From positions 432,840,676-432,904,675 of the forward strand of contig NC_058521.1 in assembly GCF_904849725.1 (NCBI RefSeq): a stretch of 64,000 nucleotides of DNA, read 5' to 3'. Below, one piece after another: positions 1 through 11,577 of the stretch. Numbering within the stretch: position 1 is the first letter of the stretch; each line of letters begins with the position of its first letter. This DNA is from Hordeum vulgare subsp. vulgare. Its lineage: Eukaryota; Streptophyta; Magnoliopsida; Poales; Poaceae. The position numbers and the translations under genes are program-made. The notes under the pieces were generated by a model. It saw nothing but the letters and a program-made list of their open reading frames with translations, was not told the origin of the DNA and did not search any database.

Positions 1-372
1 GATGAACTTTTCTCCTTGATTTTTTTCCGGGCGAGACGAACTAAATAGAGCTGGATTTGGAGGCACTGGAGCTTTGTGGGCCCCACAAGCCTGCCAGGCG
101 CGGCCAGGGGGGCCCCGCGCGTGGTGGGCTTGTGGGCTCACGGCTCCACTTCCTCCACTGATTCTTGCGCTAGTATTTTTCATAAATTCCAGAAAAATTC
201 TTCGTAAATTTTTAGGTCATTCCGAGAACTTTTATTTCTGCGCAAAAACAACACCATGGCAATTCTGCTGAAAACAACGTTAGTCCGGGTTAGTTCCATT
301 CAAATCATGCAAATTAGAGTCCAAAACAAGGGCAAAAGAGTTCGGAAAAGTAGATACGACGGAAACGTATCA
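1..372 (-). repeat. 3' LTR of Gypsy element I (partial)
   Basis: This stretch aligns with 8055-8427, the same element's other LTR, and ends in aaacgtatca. On the minus strand that is the LTR start (TGATACG with a changed base, normally TGATACGTC). The outer part of this LTR lies left of the window. Confidence 0.85.
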
Positions 373-2327
373 ACTCCCCCAAGCTTAAAGCCTTGCTTGT
401 CCTCAAGCAATTCAGTTGACAAACTGAAAGAGACAAAAGAAAAACTTTGACGAACTCTGTTTGATCTTGTTGTTGCAACTATGTCTAACTCATAACCAGA
501 ATTTCAGCAAGATCACAAGCTAACCAGATAAGCAAATGACATCTAGGTCTCATGGTAAACTCATATCAATGGCATAATCAACTAGCGAGCAAATAATAAT
601 AAGTCTCAAATGTCAACACTTCAATCAAAAAAATCATGAAGCAGTATGAACAGATGGTATCTCGCTAGCTCTTTCTGAGACCGCAAAACATAAATGCAGA
701 GCACCTTCAAAGACCAAGGGCTGACTAAACATTGTAATTCAAGGCAAAGAAGATCCAGTCACAATCATACTCAACACAGTTAAAAGCAAAGAATAAAATT
801 GACAGAGGTGCTCTCCAATTGGTGCTTTTATAAGAGGAGGATAACTCAACAGGAACATAAATAGACAGGCCCTTCGCAGAGGGAAGCATTAAATTGAAGA
901 GGTGCCAGAGCTCAAGCTTTGAAAATAGAGATAATAATTTTGGGTGGCATGCTTTCATTGTCAACGCAATGACCAAGAGTTCTCACCATCTTCCATGATA
1001 CACATGCTATAGGTGGTTCCCAAACAGAAAAGTAAAGTTTTGACTCCCCCACCACCGATCAATCACACTCCACGGCTAGCCGAATCCTCGGGTACCGTCC
1101 ATACCAACATCAATCCAGGGGGAGTTTTGTTTGCAATTATCTTTTCGATTTGAGCATGGAACTGGGAATTCCAATTACCGGCCCCTTTCTCGTGAATGAT
1201 AGTGAATAAACACATATCGAGGATAACACACCTAGCACGGAAGATACTGATAGCCCCCTGTCACCACATGAGTGGTTCGGGCATGCAAAACAGATTATTT
1301 CTTGAAGGTTTTGAGAGTGGCACATGCAAATTTACTTGGAACGGCAGGTAGATACCGCACATAGGTAGGTATGGTGGACTCATATCGAACAACTTTGGGT
1401 TTATGGAAGTGGATGCACAAGCAGTATTCCCGCTTAGTACAAGTGAAGGCCAGCAAAAGACTAGGAAGCGACCAACTAGAGAGCGACAACAGTCATCAAA
1501 ATGCATTGAGATTAACTAACATTGAGTGCCAGCATGAGTAGGACATAAATCACCATGAACATGAATATCATAGAGGCTATGTTGATTTTGTTTCAACTAC
1601 ATGCGTGAACATGCGCCAAGTCAAGCCACTTGAATCATTCAAAGGAGGATACCATCCTATCATACTAGATCATAGTCATCTCAACATTCATGTTGGCATC
1701 CAAGGCAAACCATTATAAGCTCCTAGCTAATTAAGCATGGCATCAGAAACTATGATCTCTAAGTTGTCATTGCAAACATGTTCATCTCACAACAAAGCTG
1801 AATCGGGAACGATGAGCTAGTCATATTTACAAAAACAAAATAGATCGAGTTCATACCATCTTTTCCAGGCCCAGTCACTTCATCATATATCGTCATTATT
1901 GCCTTTCACTTGCACGACCGAACGATGTGAACAATAATAAGAGTGCTCCTGCATTGGACTAAAGCTAGAATCTGCAGGCAAACACAAAGGAGAAGACAAT
2001 GTAATATGGCTCTTTAATAGATAAACAGGTATGCATGCGAGAGCCACTAAACATTGTAACCATGGTCTTCTACCTTGGCCCACAGAAAAGGAAAACTATT
2101 TACACTAGAAAGCTCCCAACAAGCAAAAGAAGAAAAAGAAAATCTTTTTGGGTTTTCTAAAACTAGACAGACACACGAAAAGAAAACGAGAAAAAGAAAA
2201 TAAACTAGCATGCATGATACAGTGGCAAAGTGTGAACACCGACAAACAAAGTGAAAGCATAAGCAAGAATGTAAAGTCAGTGAGAAACACGTACTCCCCC
2301 AAGCTTAGTCTTTTGGTCTAAGTTGGT
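373..2327 (-). other. Polypurine tract and long non-coding 3' region of element I
   Basis: The tract actcccccaagc at 373-384 is the complement of a polypurine tract directly upstream of the 3' LTR. The remaining 1.9 kb has no credible coding frame. It is conserved at the same place in element II (16874-18888) and element III (25837-27850), so it is a stable module of the family rather than random filler. Short open frames in it are not conserved and are not annotated. Confidence 0.75.
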
Positions 2328-3398
2328 CTACTCCCAAGGAGGGAAATAACCAGCTCCGGGGTACTCCAGAGTGGACTGACGATGCCACTGCTGTGTGAGC
2401 TCCTCTGGCTCCCACTGATAAAATGGCGTCTGGTACTCGACTGGTGGCTCGGGCACGGGCACCTGTGGTTGGGCTAAGCCCCAATATGCATAGATGTCCG
2501 AGGGCATAATAATGTACCTGCCTGCATGAAGTTTGAACAAAGAAGGAGCAGGCAAAGTAATAGTCTCACGAGTACCCTGACTAAATACCAGGTTATAAAT
2601 CATCCTTCTATTTATATCTCTATCAAGAAAGTCATGGCGAACCATGCTATCATAATCTAGATATCTCTCGGGAAGAAGAATCTCTTCTTCCTCGTCCAGT
2701 CTAATAGGTATCTCAAAGTGTCTGGCAAGACGGGTAGCATATATACCTCCAAAGACAACACCTTTAGAACGGTTCATGTTCAACCGTTGATCTACTATAG
2801 CACACAAGCTATAATTTTTATCATTATAAAGGGCTTCACGCACGACCGCAAGATCTGGGGAGCTAAGGGACCCAGTTTCCCACGGCCAATCAAACATTTT
2901 CCCACAAATAGTGAGAATTACCGAAGCATGGGAAAATGAATGCTAGCAGCTCTAGCGCAAGACACTCCTCTCTCCTCTCCTACATCAATAGTATCTATGA
3001 AAGCCTCCAAGTCCCGTGGACGAGGTTCATGAATATCCCCCAACAAAAGGCAATTTGCAAACATTGCAAAAATCCTGGAGTGACATGCGCTGGGGAATAT
3101 CATAAAGTTTGAACACAACCATAGGAGGATTATTCCTTGGATAGAAGTTAAAGCTTTGTACGAAGATATTAGTGAGGAGGAGATATTGCAAACACTTATG
3201 TTCAACGAAGGCGGTAAGGCTTGCGTTCTCCACCAAGTAGTAAAAGTCCTCATAAAGTCCGGCGGCGCGTAAGAACACATCGCTTGGCCATTCGCATGCT
3301 CGAACTTCTGCAACTCGAGGGACGGGATACTTGGGCTTCTTCTCACTTCCATCATCCTTGGGGTCAAGGCTTGAAGACCCTCTTAAGAACCTCCTCAT
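2328..3398 (-). pseudogene. Athila ORF-1-like protein downstream of gag-protease (element I)
   Basis: The likely start is the ATG at 3398 (MRRFLRG) and the stop follows PPWE at 2328. Recognisable blocks are CEWPSDVF near the N-terminus, GGIYATRLARHF in the middle and ITLPAPSLF toward the C-terminus. These are shared with the ORF at 24809-25836 and resemble the plant Athila retrotransposon ORF-1 family. The frame is broken at least twice, near 3050 and near 2900, so it cannot be made as one protein now. Its position downstream of gag-protease is where env-like ORFs sit in Athila elements, but I see no signal peptide or membrane segment. Its function is unknown. Identity with the element III version is much lower than for gag-protease. 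Confidence 0.6.
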
Positions 3399-4197
3399 CT
3401 TTTCCTTTTCCTATCTCTGAAAATTTCTGAAATTTTTAGTGACTCTAAGGAAAAGTGAACAAGGCTCAACAAAACTCATAGAAACTACTCCCACAAGTGC
3501 CTAGAGGCCATATTACGCATCAAAACTACTTCGGACCAGCTAAAATTAGCATGCAAAGCTCAAGAACATGGTCACCATGGCAGCAAAAATACGCGAAGTA
3601 TAAGGCACTAGAGCAAAAACTAATTGTACCAATGGAGGAGTCACTTAGCAAGGAGTAATTTCCCCAAAATAGTTCGGAGAATGGTGCTTTGAGCAAGGAG
3701 ATCGAAAATCCCAGCAAGAAAAGCAAGAACATGGGTTTGAGCTGCGAAACGATTTTTTCTGGAGGTAGGAGAAGCAGATGGGAGCTAGAATGAGTGGAGG
3801 GGGTGCACATGGGCCCCACAAGCCAGGTAGGCGCGGCCAGGGGGGTGCCCCCGCCTCCAGGGCTTGTGGCCCACTAGTGCAGCCCCCAGACTAGCTCTTC
3901 GTCTTAGTATTTTTCAAAAATTCCAGAAAAAATCATACTTGATTTTCAGGACGTTCAGAGAACTTTTATTTTCGGGGGTACTTTTCCATGGGACGCTAAA
4001 AGTAGAAAATAGGGAAAACTAAACTAAATCTATCATTTTTCTTCTAAGCAACCGAAGGTGAAAGCTTGGAACAGAGGTTTGTGACTCAATTCATCCATCT
4101 CATGGTCATCGAAAGAAATCCGTCAATGAGGTTGATCAAGTCTCCTTGACAAACCTTTTTGAATCGCAAAAGAGAACGGAGAATTTTCGAATAATCA
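3399..4197 (-). other. Non-coding spacer where RT and integrase would be expected (element I)
   Basis: Only about 0.8 kb separates the gag-protease stop from the second ORF. No reverse transcriptase, RNase H or integrase motif is visible in any frame. The same short spacer is found in element III (24023-24808) and element II (19026-19802), so the lack of pol is a family trait and not damage to one copy. Confidence 0.7.
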
Positions 4198-6960
4198 CTA
4201 GGTCACCTCAATGGGGATGTGTATCTCCCCAACAAGCAAATCATACTTCATCTTAATAGGAGGAATAGGGCATTCAAAGCTCCCAATAAGAATTGATGAA
4301 GTTTTTTCGATAGCATTGATGCAATGTACTCGATATTGTTTCTTCGGAAAGTGCACCGTATGCTCATTACCGTTGATATGGAAAGTGACATTGCCTTTGT
4401 TGCAATCTATAACAGCCCTTGCAGTGTTTAAAAAGGGTCTTCCGAGGATGACCGCCATGGCATCGTCCTCGGGAATATCTAGAATAACAAAATCTGTTGA
4501 GATAGTGACGTTGGCAACCACAACACGCACATCCTTGCAAATGCCGATGGGGAAAGCAGTTGATTTGTTGGCCATTTGCAGAGAGATTTCAGTGGGTGTC
4601 AACTTATCCAGTTCAAGTCTATGATAAAGAGAGAGAGGCATAACACTAACACCGGCTCCAAGGTCGCATAAAGCAGTTCTAATGTAGTTGCCTTTAATGG
4701 AGCAAGGCATAGTGGGCACACCGGGATCACCTAGTTTCTTAGGAGTTCCACCCTTGAAGGTATAATTAGCAAGCATGGTGGAAATCTCAACCTCAGGTAT
4801 CCTCCTCTTATTAGTCACAATATCTTTCATGTACTTAGCATACGGAGACATTTTGAGCATATCTGTCAAACACATTTGTAGAAAGACAGGTCTGATCATT
4901 TCAACGAAGCGCTCAAAATCCTCATCATCATGTTTCTTGGAAAGTTTGGGAGGAAAGGGCATGGGTTTCTGAACCCGTGGTTCCCTTTTTTTACCATGCT
5001 TCCTAGCAGCAAAGTCATTCTGATCGTATCTTCTATTCTTAGGCTGTGGGTTATCAAGATCAACAGGTTCAATCTCCACATCCTTATCATTGCTAGGTTG
5101 AGCATCATCATGAACATCACTATTGATATTATCATTAGGCTCATGTTCATCACCAGATTGTGTTTCAGCATCGGAGACAAAGACATCGTTTGGACTCTCA
5201 GGTGTAGCAGCAACAGGGTTGCTAGCGTGCAAATCCCTATCATCTTTCTTTTTCTTTCTAGGATGACTAGGTGCATCAGTGCTAACTCCTTGAGAATCTT
5301 GTTCAATTCTCTTCAGATGACCCTCAGGATACAAAGGTTCATGGGTCATTCTACCGCCTCTAGTGACGACTCTGACAGAATTGTCATTCAGCTCATTAAG
5401 CAAGTCCTTCTAAGCTTTAAGTACTTGTTCTACTTGATTAGTAACCATAGAGGCATGCTTACTCAGAAGCTTAAGATAATTGACATTTTTGTCCACACAA
5501 GCACTTAAATGACTAAGCATACGAGCATTCTGTTCCCATTGTCTGCTAATATAATCATTGAAACTTTGTTGTTTGGCAACAAAGTTATCAAATTCATCCA
5601 GGCATAAGCTAGCAGGTTTATCAACAGGAATATCACTCTCATCAAACCTACGCAGAGAATTTACTTGTACTACCTGTATCGGGTTATCAAGACCATGGAT
5701 CTCTTCGATAGGTGGTAGATTTTTAACATCTTCACATTTAATGCCTTTCTCTTTCATAGATTTCTTAGCTTCTTGCATATCTTCAGGATTGAGGAATAGA
5801 ATACCTCTTTTCTTCGGAGTTGGCTTAGGAGGTGGTTCGGGAATAGTCCAAGCATTCTCATTGCACAAGATGTTATTCAATAGAATTTCAGCTTGTTCTA
5901 CGGTTCGTTCCCTAAAAACACAACTAGCACAACTATCTAGGTGGTCTTTAGAAGCGTCGGTAAGTCCATTATAGAAGATATCAAGTATTTCATTCTTCTC
6001 AAGAGGGTGATCAGGCAAAGCACTCAGTAGCTGGACGAGCCTCCCCCAAGCTTGTGGGAGACTCTCTTCTTCAGCTTGAGCAAAGTTGTATATTTCCTGC
6101 AAGGGAACTTGCTTCTTATGGGCAGGGAAATATTTTCCAGAAAAGTAGTAGACCATATCCTGGGGGCTACGCACACAACCAGGAGCAAGAGAAGTGAACC
6201 AGGTCTTAGCATCATCATATAGCGAGAAAGGAAACAACTTGAGGATATAGTAGTGGCGGATCTTTTCCTCACTAGTGAATAGGGTGGCTATATCGTGCAG
6301 TTTGGTAAGATGGCCTACAACCGTTTCAGACTCATAACCGTGAAAAGGATCAGATTCGACCAGATTGATTAACCCAGGGTCAACAGAGAATTCATAATCC
6401 TTATCGGTCACAAAGATAGGCGAAGTGGCAAACTTCGGGTCGTATTTCATCCTAGAGTTCAGAGATTTTTCTTTCCACTTGCGCAGTAATTTCTCAACAT
6501 CATAGCTATCCTTACACACAAGAAAATCCTCAGCTATCTCTCCCTCCATAATATAACGCTCAGGCATATCAGGCAATTCAGGCATAATAGCAGGTTCTAC
6601 TTCAATAGTATCAGTAGTTTCAGAAGTATCATCACATCTAGCAGCAACTCTAGCAATTTGTGCATCAAGGAATGCACCTAGTGGCAAAGCAGTATGAAGC
6701 ATAGCATCATCAGGCAAAGCAGTATCAGGCATAGCATCATCAGGCAAAGTAGTATCAAGCATAGCATCACCATAAGCATCATGGGCAGCAGAAGTAACAT
6801 CATCAAGCACATGCGACATATCAAGATTTCTAGAAGGAGGTGGTGTCGCAAACTTACTCATAACTGAAGGTGAATCAAGTGCAGAGCTAGATGGCAGTTC
6901 CTTACCTATCCTCATAGTTGAGGGAAAGACTTTAGTTCTTGGATCTATTGGATTCCTTAT
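4198..6960 (-). pseudogene. gag-protease polyprotein of Gypsy element I
   Basis: A single minus-strand frame runs about 920 codons. The gag domain includes the block KLFPFSLYDDAKTWFTSL and a PQAWGRLVQLL helix. A charged linker follows, then a retropepsin-like aspartic protease with the active-site motif CDLGAGVSVMPLSLY and the flap/C-terminal block VILGRPFLNT. The frame is interrupted once, by a stop at 5410-5412 in the linker (a glutamine codon in related copies). The expected ATG, present in element II at 31944, is ATA here (6958-6960). Gag would form the particle and the protease would process it. There is no RT or integrase downstream. It is the best preserved of the three copies. Confidence 0.85.
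6683..6772 (-). repeat. Three 30-bp repeats in the gag N-terminus of element I
   Basis: Three consecutive 30-bp units starting ggcaaag keep the frame and encode a repeated ten-residue block of the type DDAMxDTALP. Elements II and III have a single unit at this place, so the expansion is specific to element I. Confidence 0.8.
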
Positions 6961-7009
6961 AGTGACCAACAGACATAATCCCAAGTGACTCAGAGAATAT
7001 AGTTCTGCC

Positions 7010-7027
7010 TCCCCGGCAACGGTGCCA
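7010..7027 (-). promoter_or_regulatory. Primer binding site, tRNA-Asp type (element I)
   Basis: The minus-strand sequence TGGCACCGTTGCCGGGGA lies 11 bases inside the 5' LTR. It matches the 3' end expected for tRNA-Asp apart from one change (GCACC for GCGCC). The unmutated form is seen in element II. Confidence 0.8.
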
Positions 7028-7038
7028 GAAAATAGTCT

Positions 7039-8427
7039 TGATAACCCACAAGTATAGGGGATCGCAACAGTTTTCGAGGGTAGAGTATTCAACCCAAATT
7101 TATTGATTCGACTCAAGGGGAAGCCAAAGAATATTCTCAAGTATGAGCAGTTGAGTTGTCAATTCAACCACACCTGAAAGATTTAGTATCTGCAGCAAAG
7201 TATGAGTAGCAAAGTAGGGTGATAGCAGCAGTAGCAACGGTAACCAGTAGCAGCAAACTAACAGCAGTAGCAACAAAGTAACAGTAGTAGCAGCAAAGTA
7301 ACGTAGCAAGGACTAGTAGTAAAAGACTCGTAGGCATTGGATCGGTGATGGATGATTATGCCGGATGTGATTCATCATGCAACAGTTATAACATGGAGAG
7401 ATAAGTGACTAGCTCCAGTTCGTCAATCTAATGTAGGCATGTATTCCGTATGTAATCATACATGCTTAGGGAAAAGAACTTGCATGACATCTATTGTCCA
7501 TCCCTGCGGGGTCCTAATGGAAACTATGGGATATTAAGGTTCTCCTTTTAATAAAGAACCGGACCAATGCATTAACATTGGTGAATACATGAACTCCTCA
7601 TACTATGGTCATCTCCGGGAGTGGTTCCGGCTATTGTCACTCCGGGGTTGCCGGGTCATAACACATAATAGGTGACTACAACTTGCAAGATAGGATCAAG
7701 AACACACATATATTGGCGAGAACATAATAGGTTCAGATCCGAAATCATGGCACTCGGGCCCTAGTGACAAGCATTAAGCATGGCAAAGTAGTAGCAACAT
7801 CAATCTCAGAACATAGTGTGTACCAGGGATCAATCCCCGTCAAAACTAACTCGATTACATGATAGATCTCATGCAACCCATCACCGTCCATCAAGCCTAC
7901 GATGAGACTACTCATGAACGGTGAAGAGCATCATGGAATTGGCGATGAACGAAGGTTGATTATGACGATGGCGACGATTTCCCCTCTCCGGAGCCAAGAA
8001 CGGACTCCAGATGTGCCCTCCATATGAAGGTGGCGGCGCCTCCGTATCTTATCGCGCGATGAACTCTTCTCCTTGATTTTTTCCGGGCTAGACGGACTAA
8101 ATAGAGCTGGATTTGGAGGCGGTGGAGCTTTGTGGGCCCCACAAGCCTGCCAGGCGCGGCCAGGGGGGCCCGCGCCTGGTGGGCTTGTGGGCTCACGGCT
8201 CCACTTCCTCCGCTGATTCTTGCGCCAATATTTTTCATAAATTCCAGAAAAATTCTCCGTAAATTTTTAGGTCATTCCAAGAACTTCTATTTCTGTGCAA
8301 ATACAACACCATGGCAATTTTGCTGAAAACAACCTTAGTCCGGGTTAGTTCCATTCAAATCATGCAAATTAGAGTCCAAAACAAGGGCAAAAGAGTTCGA
8401 AAAAGTAGATACGACAGCGACGTATCA
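7039..8427 (-). repeat. 5' LTR of Gypsy element I
   Basis: This 1389-bp LTR runs from TGATAACCCAC at 7039 (minus-strand LTR end) to gacgtatca at 8427 (minus-strand LTR start). It matches the 1374-1382-bp LTRs of elements II and III. Confidence 0.9.
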
Positions 8428-8699
8428 CTCGGCTCATTCCCGCAACCCGTGACACATCTTGGCAAAGCGAGGCGGGCGGCGGAGGAGGAGGAGCGCGCGT
8501 ATATGTCTCTCTTGTTCTCATGCTCATACATGTGTGGAAATATCCTCCCTTATAAGGAGGTCCACCTCCCACTAAACTAGCAACGTGGGACTAAACTTTT
8601 CCAACTCTTTCCTTGCATGAATGGGTTGCATGGGCCTCTAGGATTTATTAGGAATTTTGGAAATTATTATTGGGTGGCCCAAAAATAGACAAAATTCCA
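8428..8699 (-). repeat. 3' LTR of Copia O, inner portion
   Basis: This portion aligns with 52120-52387 of the right-hand LTR, with shared blocks such as tcggctcattcccgc and ggcccaaaaatagac. It ends in aattcca, whose minus-strand reading TGGAATT is the LTR start. The outer portion was displaced beyond the window by element I. Confidence 0.85.
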
Positions 8700-9260
8700 G
8701 TAGTCCCCCACCTGATCCCAGAGGCACACAAAATTTTCCTTTGGTTCCAAAACACTGTTTTATATACCGGAACTGCACTCAAGACTGTTAAGTTTAACTT
8801 CCACCTAGAAATCTACGCTACACTAGTAAGGAACTTGAATAGTGGACTAGGCCTTGAACTGCAAGTTTTCTGTGAATCTAGCTTCACACAGAGCCTTGAC
8901 CGATACTAGGCTACCGTGGGACTTCCCCGCGGGTGGAGCTTATGCGTCATACTCCGAGACCTTTCATGAGTTTACTAGAGAGCACCCTACTCTCATAGAT
9001 TGCTTAGTTAACAATTAGACTCATATAGGTGTGTTCTTCAAAAGATGTTCTGCACGACAACATCTCTGCTTCAATCAACCACTTAGAACATAATAAGATG
9101 TATATCAACCTACCATGCAGTTTAGGAAAGTATTGCATCTTCATGGAGTTGTATTTATCAATGGTAAGGATACTTTCCTCTCAGTTGGCCAACAACTTGT
9201 CTTCCACATCTAATTCATGGGATCTCTGATCACATATAATACGTTACCATTGTGAACAAC
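8700..9260 (-). other. Polypurine tract and 3' untranslated region of Copia O
   Basis: The tract tagtcccccacct at about 8702-8714 is a minus-strand polypurine tract right next to the 3' LTR. The remaining 0.5 kb, up to the pol stop at 9261, shows no conserved frame and no motif that I recognise. Confidence 0.65.
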
Positions 9261-11577
9261 TCATATAGTGGGTCTCATACCCATCCCCTTGGATGCATTA
9301 TCTATCACATTATGTGATAGACCCTTAGTAAAAGGATCTGGCAGATTTTTAGATGTTTGGATATAATCCAATGCAATAACTCCGGAGTTCCTCATTTTCC
9401 TGACAGATTTTAACCTTCTGTGAACGTGTCTTGATGACTTCATGTTATCCTTTGAGCTGCTCACTTTTGTGATCACAATTTGATTGTCGCAGTTCATAAG
9501 GATATCCGGTACATGTTTCTCAACAACCGGGGATTCATTCAAGAGCCGGTGAAGCCAATCTGCTTCGACCATAGTTGTTTCTAGTGATGTGAGTTCTACT
9601 TCCATTGTTGACCTTGTTAAGATGGTCTGCTTGCAAGACTTCCAAGAAACAACGTCACCTCCATGAGTGAATACATATCCGCTCGTGGCCTTTATCTCAT
9701 CAGCATCAGAGATCCAATTTGAGTCACTATACCCTTCAAGCACCTTTGGGTGTCCAATGTAGTGAATTCCATAATTCGCACTGCCTTTCAAATAACGCAA
9801 AACTCTCTCTAGTGCTTTCCAATGCACATCTCCTGGTTTTAGACAAACCAACTCAGTTTGCTAACAGAAAAAAGAGATGTCAGGTCTTGTAGCACTGGCT
9901 AAGTACATAAGCGAGCCAATAATCTGAGAATATTTCAATTGATCTCTAGTAGTTCTTCAATTCTTTCAAAGGAGCACGCTGGCATCATATGGTGTTGGAG
10001 AGGGCTTGCAGTCACTATATCCAAAGCGACTCAAGATCTTTCAACATAGTGAGATTTAGGCAATGTAATCCCACCATCATCATCTCTCAAGAACTTGATG
10101 TTCAGAATGACATCAGCCACTCCTAAATCCTTCATCTCAAAACAGTGAGATAGGAAATCCTGGACCTCCTTAATAACATTCAGATTTGTTCCGAAAGTTA
10201 GTATGTCACCAACATACAAGCAAAGGATAACTCCCTCGCTCCCACCATGGAGATAGTACACACATTTATCAGCTTCATTTACAACAAAGACTACATATGT
10301 TAAAGTTCTTTCAAACTTCTCATGCCACTACTTGGGTGCTTGCTTAAGTCCATACAAAGACTTCACCAACTTGCACACTTTTCCTTCCAGACCATCTACT
10401 ACAAACCCATCTGGTTGTTCCATGTAAATTTCCTCATCCAACTCTCCATTTAGGATAGCAGTCTTAACATCCATTTGATGAACGAGAAGACCATGTGAGG
10501 AGGCTAGTGAAACTAGTACTCGAATAATGGTCAGTCAAGCCACAGGTGAGTAAGTATCAAAGAAGTCTTCACCTTCCTTTTGGGTATAACCCTTAGCCAC
10601 GAGCCATGCCTTGTACTTCTCGATATTACCATGAGGCCTAAGCTTCTTCTTGAATACCCATTTGCATCCTATTGGTTTGGATCGATAAGGACAATCAGTG
10701 ATCTCCCAAGTTTCATTTTCCAAGATGGAATCCATCTCACTACGGACCGCTTCCTTCCAGTATTCAGCATCTTTAGGTTCATAGGCCTCTGAAATAAAAC
10801 TGGGATTGTCATCTATGAGATACACAAGAAAATCATCACCAAAGGACTTTGGAGTCCTGTGTCTCTTGCTCCTGGTAGGAACTTCATTGTTCTCCTCCAC
10901 AGAGTTTTCAAAGTGTTCCATCGAAATGGTAGGTTCAGTAATTGTAACTAATTTATGATTCGACGAACTAGGCATCTCGTGATTAGATGAGGTAACCTTA
11001 TCCTTCATGGGAAAGATATCTTCGAAGAAAGTCGCATCATTCGACTCCATGATTGTACCGACATGCATGTCAGATACCTCGGATTTTACAACCAAGAATC
11101 TATATCCAACGCCATGAAAAGCATATCCCAGGAAAACACAATCCACAGCTTTGGGTCCCAGCTTGCGCTTCTTTGGAATTGGTACATTGACTTTCGCCAA
11201 ACAACACCAGGTTCGTAGATAAGAGAGTTTTAACCTTTTATTCTCCCATTCCTCTAATGGAGTTATCTCTTTGTTCTTTATGGGAACTCGGTTTTGGACA
11301 TGACATGCAGTCAATATCGCCTCCCCCCATCATGCATTGGAGAGACCCGATGTGTCTAACATGCCGTTAACCAAATCAGTTAGAGTACGGTTCTTTCTTT
11401 GGGCTACCCCATTTGATTGAGGTGAATAGGGAGGAATCCTCTCATGGATTATACCATGTTCCACACAGAAGGAACCAAATTCATTTGAAAAATACTCTCC
11501 ACGAATCTCGGACCTAAGCCTCTCGATCTTTCTATCAAGTTGGTTTTCAGATTCAGCTTTATATATCTTGAAATAGT
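9261..11577 (-). pseudogene. Copia O pol, second half (integrase end, RT, RNase H)
   Basis: On the minus strand the order is the integrase core C-terminal part (ending SNGVAQRKNRT), the integrase-RT linker, RT (KPIGCKWVFKKK, then QMDVKTAILNGEL) and RNase H (SGYVFTHGGDVVSWKSCKQ, then TRSTMEVEL). The protein ends MRPTI at 9261. Several frameshifts and stops break it, for example at about 10533 and 9850. Two catalytic positions are changed: the integrase glutamate of NGVAERKN is glutamine, and the RT motif YVDD reads YVGD. In an intact copy this region would copy the RNA and integrate the DNA. The copy is dead. Confidence 0.85.

Larger units (their letters stand above)
1..8427 (-). mobile_element. 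Gypsy (Athila-like, RT-less) element I, left end outside window
   Basis: Read on the minus strand, the order is 5' LTR (7039-8427), tRNA-Asp-type primer site, gag-protease, spacer, second ORF, long non-coding 3' region, polypurine tract and the start of the 3' LTR (1-372). It is the same family as the elements at 15789-33397 and 19832-29232. No reverse transcriptase or integrase is present, so it is probably non-autonomous. It sits inside the 3' LTR of Copia element O: O sequence resumes at 8428 with ctcgg, and the other O LTR reads ttcgg at the equivalent place. The left target duplication lies outside the window. The family resembles the Triticeae Sabrina/WHAM group, but I cannot verify the name. 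Confidence 0.85.

Noticed and set aside
256..450. Open frame crossing the LTR end and 3' region of element I
   Set aside because: Similar frames recur at 8311 and 16757 only because the LTR end is repeated. There is no conserved protein, and the frame runs against the element's strand.
2718..2939. Plus-strand frame opposite the ORF-1-like gene
   Set aside because: It is antisense to a supported minus-strand ORF and is not conserved in element III.
4930..5508. 192-codon plus-strand frame antisense to gag-protease
   Set aside because: It mirrors the gag-protease codons of the opposite strand and has no independent motif. The same shadow appears at 22707-23345 (minus) and 30241-30621 (plus).
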